29,698 nucleotides of DNA, taken from assembly GCA_946496115.1 (NCBI GenBank), contig CAMMFK010000006.1:1-29698 (forward strand), written 5' to 3'. The position numbers and the translations under genes were made by a program. The first letter of the stretch is position 1. Each line of letters starts with the position of its first letter. Of the stretch, positions 24,207 through 29,698 are shown in pieces. This DNA comes from an uncultured Clostridium sp. (lineage in GTDB: Bacteria; Bacillota; Clostridia; TANB77; CAG-508). Under the pieces are notes generated by a model. It did no database searches and had not been told where the DNA came from. It saw nothing but the letters and a program-made list of their open reading frames with translations.

Positions 24207-25293
24207 TTTTTCCTCCATTTATGTTACACAACTTGTCTAAAAACTCTATTGACCCTTTTCTTTCTTTTTCGATGATTTTTGCAGTTTCATTATAGTTAAA
24301 ATTTCTCACTATTATTTCTTCATTTTTAACTAATCTCTCTGACATATTTAATTCATTAAGTAAATCTAGCATTCTTGAATTTTCTTTACCACTTTTCATG
24401 AATTGATGAACATTTTTTCTATATATTATTGAGAATGAAAGACCATGAAATGAATTAGTAACCACAGCCTCTGCATTTCTTAATAAATTAAGAAAATCTT
24501 CTGGCGATACATTGTAAAAATACTTATCTACATCTAATAAATAGTCTTCTATATTAGTGTTTACTGAAAAAACTTTGCAGCCCTTTTCTTTAGCAAGTTT
24601 TCTGGCATATTGATATATATTTTTTTGCCTCTTAAAACCATATACAAAAATGTATTTTTCATGTTTTAAATTAAGCTTACTTTTATTAGCCAATTCATCC
24701 CAGTTATTCTTATCTAGTAAAAATACTGGATCTAAAACTTTTTCCGCATTATTAATCTCACATTCATTTAATAATTTAACTGCTGTTTTCTCTCTTACTG
24801 AAATAGCATAAAATCCTTTCAATCTATCAGCAAATCTTTTCTTTTGTTCATTTGTTAATTCATCCATTGCAATACTTGCTGCATAAGATGCCCTAATTTT
24901 ATTTTTAGGAACAAATGTTAAAAAATAACTATCATCATTTCCATTTCTCGTATTGCAATTCCACACTTGATCACTTCCAACAATATATAAGTCTCCTTTG
25001 GGAGGTTCTTCTTTTAGCTGTTCTAATGAATAATATCTTTGTGTTAATTTCAAATTGTTTTTTAAAAAATTTCCAAATACTTTTTCAGACTTTCTAAAAT
25101 CAAAAAATCTAATAAAATTTCTTCCTAATTTTTTTAGACCTTTTTGTTTTTCACTTTTATGCAAGTCTTTTGGATAATAATCTATTATTTTTACTTCATT
25201 TTCTTGGCTTTCCAAATAATGTTCCAAAGCATACGCTTGTAAAACAGCTCCGTAATTATATGCTCTATGACATGTTATAATATTAATTTTCAC
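24193..25293 (-). CDS. Polysaccharide pyruvyl transferase family protein
   Basis: Members of this family (WcaK/CsaB-like) transfer pyruvate from phosphoenolpyruvate to a sugar as a ketal, giving the glycan a negative charge. Typical parts are visible: INIITCHRAYNYGAVLQAYALEHYL at the start, GDLYIVGSDQVWN (GSDQVW motif), RASYAASIA, SVREKTAV, VLDPVFLLD and the NAEAVVTNSFHGLSFSII motif with its conserved His. The start is a GTG at 25293 with AAGGAG 8 nt upstream; the preceding gene's stop (25297-25295) is 1 nt away, so the two are tightly linked. It is one of the best-defined genes of the locus, though the acceptor sugar is unknown. Confidence 0.9.
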   Translation of the reverse strand: MKINIITCHRAYNYGAVLQAYALEHYLESQENEVKIIDYYPKDLHKSEKQKGLKKLGRNFIRFFDFRKSEKVFGNFLKNNLKLTQRYYSLEQLKEEPPKGDLYIVGSDQVWNCNTRNGNDDSYFLTFVPKNKIRASYAASIAMDELTNEQKKRFADRLKGFYAISVREKTAVKLLNECEINNAEKVLDPVFLLDKNNWDELANKSKLNLKHEKYIFVYGFKRQKNIYQYARKLAKEKGCKVFSVNTNIEDYLLDVDKYFYNVSPEDFLNLLRNAEAVVTNSFHGLSFSIIYRKNVHQFMKSGKENSRMLDLLNELNMSERLVKNEEIIVRNFNYNETAKIIEKERKGSIEFLDKLCNINGGKNGQD

Positions 25294-25294
25294 T

Positions 25295-26491
25295 TCAATC
25301 ACTCCTTTTTAAAAAAGACCTTAGTTTATTCACTATATTTTCCGGTAAAATTCTAGCGATATAAAATTCAATTTTTGATTTTTTCTTTACATATTTATTT
25401 ACAATTTCACAAAAATCCCCCTTATTAAGCTCTCTCAAGAACTCTTCATAGTAGTTATTTTTCTTTGATGGTCGTCTTAAACTATTATTATTTTCTATCG
25501 CCAATTTATAGTCTTCTTCTCTTGTATTTACTGAGTATCTTAGTTTTTCACATAAATTATTATAGTTAACATTATTTATAGTAACTAGTGAAATACCTTT
25601 TTGAGGATTTAATTTAGGATTCCTTTTTGCTATTCCCCAAAAGTCTGCAATAGTAATATCTCCTGTACGTTTTGCTGTTGCAAAAGGACAAGAATAACAA
25701 GATGGTCTATAAGTCAATCCATCATAAAAAGCTTTCATATATTCATCTTCAAAAGAGTATTTATATATATTTTTATATTTTTCTTCTTTTTCTAATGTAT
25801 ACATAATAGAACTTGAATCTATAATATTTAATAACTTATATCTCTTTCTAAATTCATAATTTACAATTGTTTCATTTTCCTTTTTTTCTAAACTTTGTAT
25901 ATATTGATCAAATATTTTTTGACTTGGAACTCCATGACAGACTAAATCTATTAAGATTAATTTGCCTTTTTTAATATTTTGTGTATATAATTTAACTGCA
26001 GCAACTTGACAAGGTGTGCCAACAAATAAGACAGTTTTATTTGCGTTCAAATCGTCTTTTATTCTATAAAACACGTCTTTCATATCACTTTGTATATATT
26101 TAGACTTTTGCAATAAATGTATATCTTCTATATTTGTTATTCCTATATGTTTAACTCTTAATCTTTTATCCATAGTAGCACCATAAATTGCATAGTTTCC
26201 TTCGTATTCATTTGCTATACTTTCTGCTATAGCTGTAAAAGCCCCTCCTGATGAACTATGTTCTATAACATATTTATCTTTATGTATTAATGCATAAGCT
26301 TTTCCCTCTTTGTTTTTTACCTTTTCACTATTTATCATCGGACAAACTTTTTTACACATATTACAATGAATACATCTTTCTTCATCTATTTTAGGATATA
26401 AAAAACCATTTTTATCCTCAAATATTTTTATACATTTTTTGGGGCAAATCTGTTCACATGCCCTACATCCACAACATTTTTCTTTATTCAT
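25295..26491 (-). CDS. FrhB-type coenzyme F420 hydrogenase/dehydrogenase beta-subunit family protein with 2[4Fe-4S] ferredoxin domain
   Basis: The first ~55 residues hold two ferredoxin clusters: CCGCRACEQICP and CIHCNMCKKVCP. The FrhB N- and C-domains follow, with SSSGGAFTAIAESI, GTPCQVAAVK, DLVCHGVPSQ and a late cysteine pair CYSCPFA and GDITIADFWGI. The family reduces F420 in methanogens, but Firmicutes in general do not make F420. In exopolysaccharide loci such proteins are usually found beside polysaccharide pyruvyl transferases, exactly as here, where they may act as an oxidoreductase on a sugar or pyruvyl intermediate. Length is 398, normal. AGGTG lies about 9 nt before the ATG. The next gene starts 1 nt after its stop. 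Confidence 0.9.
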   Translation of the reverse strand: MNKEKCCGCRACEQICPKKCIKIFEDKNGFLYPKIDEERCIHCNMCKKVCPMINSEKVKNKEGKAYALIHKDKYVIEHSSSGGAFTAIAESIANEYEGNYAIYGATMDKRLRVKHIGITNIEDIHLLQKSKYIQSDMKDVFYRIKDDLNANKTVLFVGTPCQVAAVKLYTQNIKKGKLILIDLVCHGVPSQKIFDQYIQSLEKKENETIVNYEFRKRYKLLNIIDSSSIMYTLEKEEKYKNIYKYSFEDEYMKAFYDGLTYRPSCYSCPFATAKRTGDITIADFWGIAKRNPKLNPQKGISLVTINNVNYNNLCEKLRYSVNTREEDYKLAIENNNSLRRPSKKNNYYEEFLRELNKGDFCEIVNKYVKKKSKIEFYIARILPENIVNKLRSFLKRSD

Positions 26492-26502
26492 TAATTTTTC
26501 AC

Positions 26503-27714
26503 CTATTTCAATTCTTTTATTAAATTATTATAAAATTTATCTAAAGTAAGCTCGCGAGAATTTTTTATACTTATTTTTACCATTTCATTTCTTTTGCTTT
26601 TGTTTTTTATTAGTAAAGATAGAGAAGATGCTAAATTATTAACTAAATTTTCATCACGTTCCAATATTATAGCACAACCATCTTTAGCGTATTCTGGAAT
26701 CCCTCCTGAATTAGTTGTTATTATTGGCAAACCACTAGCCATTGATTCTAATATGGTTAAAGGTGCAGCATCATTAACTATTGAAGGTAAAACAGCAATA
26801 TCTGAAATATTATATAGTTTTGCAATCTCATTATGTTTAACAAAGCCTGTAAAAACAACTTTATCTTTTACTTTATCAACATACTGTTTTAATTTTGTAT
26901 CAAAATTGTTTTTTATATTAGTATCAAAGAAAAAACTTCCAACAATTATTAGCTTAAACTTTTCGTCTTTAATTTTGTTAATCGCTAATAATAACTCATT
27001 AATGCCTTTTTCTGCAGAAACCCTACCAGTAAAAAGTAATACGGCTTCATCCTTTTTTATATTATACTTTTCTTTTAATTTTGCTTTTTCCTTATCACTC
27101 ATTTTTAAGTCAAACAAAGAATTATCTACACAGTTTTTTAATACATAAACATTATCAGCTTTGCCTGTTAGTGTCTTTATATTATTCTTTATAAAGCTAC
27201 TAACACATAATATTTTTTTACAATTTTTAATAATATCCTTACAACCATACAATTTGTTTTGCTCATTATGTAAATGGTAATAATAATTTCCTTCATATTT
27301 TTTATAATTTTTTCTCCATTTAAGAGCCAAAAATAGTGTTGGATGATTTTCAAGTAAAATTTTGTCAAAATTATTTTTCTTAAGATATTTGCTTACTTTA
27401 TTCAAAAAATACAATCTCTGAAAAATATACCTATATGACATTACTCTCTCTTTTTTTAATACATATTTTGCAAATCCATATACTAATTTATCAAAAAAAT
27501 TAATTATTCCATTCTTTTTTATAAATATAGCTTCTGAATTTTTATACTTTTTTATCTCTTTTTCTGCATCTTTATCGTAAATACTAAATATAATAAATTT
27601 TGTATCATTATAATTTTCATTTACTTTCATCCAATCTTCAACTATAGTTTCTACTGCCCCTCCTCTTGTTGCTGGAACAGGCAAATACCCTGAAGTTATA
27701 ATTGCTATTTTCAT
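26503..27714 (-). CDS. Family 4 (GT-B) glycosyltransferase
   Basis: The 403-residue protein has the GT4 layout: the acceptor half begins MKIAIITSGYLPVPATRGGAV (with the Gly-rich loop), carries HLHNEQN and VSSFIKNNI, and the donor half has LLFTGRVSAEKGINELL, VFTGFVKHNEI, VLPSIVNDAAPLTILESMASGLPIITTNSGG with the E-x7-E donor-sugar motif. It would add a sugar to the lipid-linked repeat unit on the cytoplasmic side. Its ATG overlaps the Wzy stop by 4 nt (ATGA), a classic sign of coupled translation. Confidence 0.92.
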   Translation of the reverse strand: MKIAIITSGYLPVPATRGGAVETIVEDWMKVNENYNDTKFIIFSIYDKDAEKEIKKYKNSEAIFIKKNGIINFFDKLVYGFAKYVLKKERVMSYRYIFQRLYFLNKVSKYLKKNNFDKILLENHPTLFLALKWRKNYKKYEGNYYYHLHNEQNKLYGCKDIIKNCKKILCVSSFIKNNIKTLTGKADNVYVLKNCVDNSLFDLKMSDKEKAKLKEKYNIKKDEAVLLFTGRVSAEKGINELLLAINKIKDEKFKLIIVGSFFFDTNIKNNFDTKLKQYVDKVKDKVVFTGFVKHNEIAKLYNISDIAVLPSIVNDAAPLTILESMASGLPIITTNSGGIPEYAKDGCAIILERDENLVNNLASSLSLLIKNKSKRNEMVKISIKNSRELTLDKFYNNLIKELK

Positions 27715-28940
27715 AATTTACACCCCTTTTTTATAGCAGTTTTTAAATTGATTTTGCGAGAATTTCCATAGTTTAAAAAAATCCCAGCTAGTAAAAAATA
27801 ATTCATTAATGAAGGAGGATAATTAAATGAAGAATCTACACAAAAAGCTATAAATACTCCTAGTAATCCTATTGCCATTATTTTATTTCCATTTTTAAAT
27901 AATTTTATTATTGGTAAAATTAGTATAGCCAAAAAAGAAATCATAGTTATAATTCCATATTTAAAAAATGTATATAATATTCCTTCTGAAGTCGCTCCAA
28001 TTTCCCATGGTACACCTAAAATAATAGCTCTTACCTTTTCTAAGAAATTCAGTTTTGAAATTTCTTCAAACGATTCCTTAATCATTGTTGTTCTACCACT
28101 ACCTGTACTATCTGATAATGTTGTCAAAATATATCTATTATATGCATACTCTATTAAATCACTATTAAATAATGTGATATATAATATAGCTGTTACAAAA
28201 ATCAAAAATATAACTAATAAAAATATTTGTCTTCCTCTATTTGTTTTTATTTTTTTATATAAACTGTATATAACATATGGTATAAGTATAACAACTGGTA
28301 TAATTATTGATCTAGATCCAGACATTAATAGTCCTATAAGTCCAATAAATATAGCAAAATTTTTTAAAATTTTATTTTGAAATTTATATGATAATAAAGC
28401 TGCTAAAGCTAGAATATAAAATAGCCCTGCTCCATTTCCTACTTGATAAGTAGAAGGCATTTTTATTGCTTCTTTTCCATCAACTCCATATCCATTTGTT
28501 TTATCATCTAGCGTATCACCATATGCATATGTTAATCCTTCGACTTTTGTATTATTTATGCCGAAACTCCATTGAATTAGAGCATACATTCCAACTATTA
28601 TTAAACATATAGTTATAATCTTTATTGATTTACTAGTTTTCAAGCTTTCCCCTATACCTATTGATAAAGGAGATATAATCAAAACTACACTTATCGCTAT
28701 TCTAAATAATGGTGCTTCATTCAGATTAATTAAAGTTGCTATAATTATTGTAATTGCATATAATCCATAACAAGCTGTCCAATATTTATTTTTTTTAAAA
28801 AAATTATATATATATCCTCTATATTTTATAATACAAATTGCAAATAAAATTTCTGCTATAGTAATTGGTGTTGATGCAATAAGTATACCAGCTTTAGGAA
28901 AAGCCATTGTCATAAATAAAAATATATTATTAAGTAACAT
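27711..28940 (-). CDS. wzy: Wzy-type O-antigen/polysaccharide polymerase
   Basis: This 409-residue protein is almost entirely membrane-embedded, with about 10-12 hydrophobic helices and one longer outside loop (about 130-170, with TYAYGDTLDDKTNGYG). That matches Wzy/O-antigen ligase proteins: a conserved helix pair around the loop, GLIGLLMSGSRSIIIPVV (the family's G-S-R element) and LGVPWEIGATSEG. Wzy joins repeat units flipped by Wzx on the outer side of the membrane; CpsC sets the length. Sequence alone does not separate polymerase from ligase, but a Gram-positive Wzx/Wzz locus favours polymerase. TGAGG lies 6 nt before the ATG. The gap to the partial GT4 gene is 39 bp. Confidence 0.85.
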   Translation of the reverse strand: MLLNNIFLFMTMAFPKAGILIASTPITIAEILFAICIIKYRGYIYNFFKKNKYWTACYGLYAITIIIATLINLNEAPLFRIAISVVLIISPLSIGIGESLKTSKSIKIITICLIIVGMYALIQWSFGINNTKVEGLTYAYGDTLDDKTNGYGVDGKEAIKMPSTYQVGNGAGLFYILALAALLSYKFQNKILKNFAIFIGLIGLLMSGSRSIIIPVVILIPYVIYSLYKKIKTNRGRQIFLLVIFLIFVTAILYITLFNSDLIEYAYNRYILTTLSDSTGSGRTTMIKESFEEISKLNFLEKVRAIILGVPWEIGATSEGILYTFFKYGIITMISFLAILILPIIKLFKNGNKIMAIGLLGVFIAFCVDSSFNYPPSLMNYFLLAGIFLNYGNSRKINLKTAIKKGCKL

Positions 28941-28979
28941 TTTCTACCTCAATATAATCAAGTTTTTTGCTCAACATTT

Positions 28980-29698
28980 TTACTTTTCATTATAAAGTTT
29001 TTCAAATATGTTCATACTACTTTTTGCTGTGTTTTCTATGCTATATTTATTTCTATATATTTTATTATTTTCAATCATTTTTTTAGTTAATTCTTTATTC
29101 GAAATTAATTCTAAAATTTTATTACTTAGTTCTTGATAGTCTTCTGGTTTTACCAAGTATCCATTTAGATTATTTTTGATAATATCCGAAATTCCTCCAA
29201 CATTAGTCGCTACAATAGGTTTATCACATGCCATATATTCTAATATTGCTAATCCAAATCCTTCCCATTTAGAAGGTAGTATAGCTATATCTACTGATGA
29301 AATGTATTCTTTAACACTTTTAACCCAATTTGTAATAATGACCTTATCCTCTATGTTATTCTTTTTTGCAAAGTCCATTACATTATTTTCAAGTTCTCCT
29401 GACCCAATAAACATTAGTCTAAAATTGTTACTTTCTTTATTTAGGATTTCAAAAGCTTTTATCGTTGTCATTGGATCTTTTTGCTCTGATATTCTTCCAA
29501 CCACCCCAATAACTATTTCATCATCTTTTATATCATATTTCTTTCTTATTATTTTTCTATATTTTTCATAGTCTTTGAAATAATTAAAATCTATTCCATT
29601 TTCAACAATTTGCATCTTGTTTTTTTTAGCAATTTTCCATTGTAGAGCAGCATTATACTCACTTTTAGATATATTAATTATAATATTAGTTTTTAATG
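28980..29698 (-). CDS. Family 4 glycosyltransferase, donor-binding half (partial, cut by the right edge)
   Basis: The frame is open to the right edge and gives 239 residues; an internal ATG at 29615 is not the start. Upstream codons read ..IINISKSEYNAALQWKI, a typical GT4 linker. The donor half shows IGVVGRISEQKDPMTTIKAFE, LMFIGSGELENNV, VIITNWVKSVKEY, LPSKWEGFGLAILEYMACDKPIVATNVGG (E-x7-E motif) and NGYLVKPEDYQEL. It resembles EpsF/WaaG-like exopolysaccharide glycosyltransferases. It is the first gene of the visible operon, and the locus clearly continues to the right. Confidence 0.9.
   Translation of the reverse strand, partial: LKTNIIINISKSEYNAALQWKIAKKNKMQIVENGIDFNYFKDYEKYRKIIRKKYDIKDDEIVIGVVGRISEQKDPMTTIKAFEILNKESNNFRLMFIGSGELENNVMDFAKKNNIEDKVIITNWVKSVKEYISSVDIAILPSKWEGFGLAILEYMACDKPIVATNVGGISDIIKNNLNGYLVKPEDYQELSNKILELISNKELTKKMIENNKIYRNKYSIENTAKSSMNIFEKLYNEK

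Noticed and set aside
26594..27148. Plus-strand 184-codon open frame inside the GT4 gene
   Set aside because: It lies opposite a clear glycosyltransferase gene and shows no protein family pattern.

Overview
The window is AT-rich, densely coded DNA from a low-GC Firmicute, most likely an uncultured gut-type member of the Clostridia. The evidence is sporulation-type SigH sigma factors, strong AGGAGG-like ribosome binding sites, a CpsB/CpsC/CpsD tyrosine-phosphorylation module, RqcH, an LPXTG surface protein and cohesin/dockerin domains. The genus cannot be told from the sequence alone. No stretch of more than 300 bases lacks a gene.

Region 1 (1-1,114): the C-terminal end of one SigH-like factor (plus strand) faces a complete second SigH (minus strand). 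Between them lies a tRNA-Thr(GGT) whose acceptor stem does not pair properly; it looks like a hybrid of two tRNA genes. Region 2 (1,115-4,663): three 18-bp direct repeats at an exact 33-bp period precede a DUF4143-type AAA ATPase, followed by rqcH (ribosome quality control). Region 3 (4,600-12,059): minus-strand housekeeping genes. In transcription order these are ftsY, a UPF0182 membrane protein, pgsA and ligA, followed by two small genes (an unknown 80-aa protein and a DUF4116 repeat protein) flanked by palindromic REP-like elements. Region 4 (12,098-13,010): a plus-strand tRNA-Gly(TCC) with its own promoter shares a bidirectional terminator with the minus-strand transglycosylase gene mtgA.

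Region 5 (13,081-29,698, all minus strand) is a Wzx/Wzy-type exopolysaccharide or capsule locus that enters from the right edge. In transcription order: GT4 glycosyltransferase (cut by the edge), Wzy polymerase, second GT4, FrhB-type iron-sulfur protein, polysaccharide pyruvyl transferase, GT2, hexapeptide acyltransferase, GT-D glycosyltransferase and Wzx flippase (frameshifted). These are followed by a very large secreted glycoside hydrolase ending in a type I dockerin, a sortase-anchored LPQTG protein with a cohesin-like domain, and cpsC-cpsD-cpsB from their own promoter. Many genes overlap or nearly touch, which suggests co-transcription.

The most interesting part is the adjacent hydrolase-dockerin and wall-anchored cohesin pair placed between the export genes and the chain-length regulators. 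I infer a minimal one-enzyme cellulosome-like device that docks a hydrolase at the cell surface, perhaps to trim or release the cell's own polysaccharide. The cohesin gene has a consensus promoter whose spacer is filled by a perfect palindrome, so expression of the docking protein may be separately controlled. The flippase frameshift suggests that the locus is damaged, switched off, or carries a sequence error.
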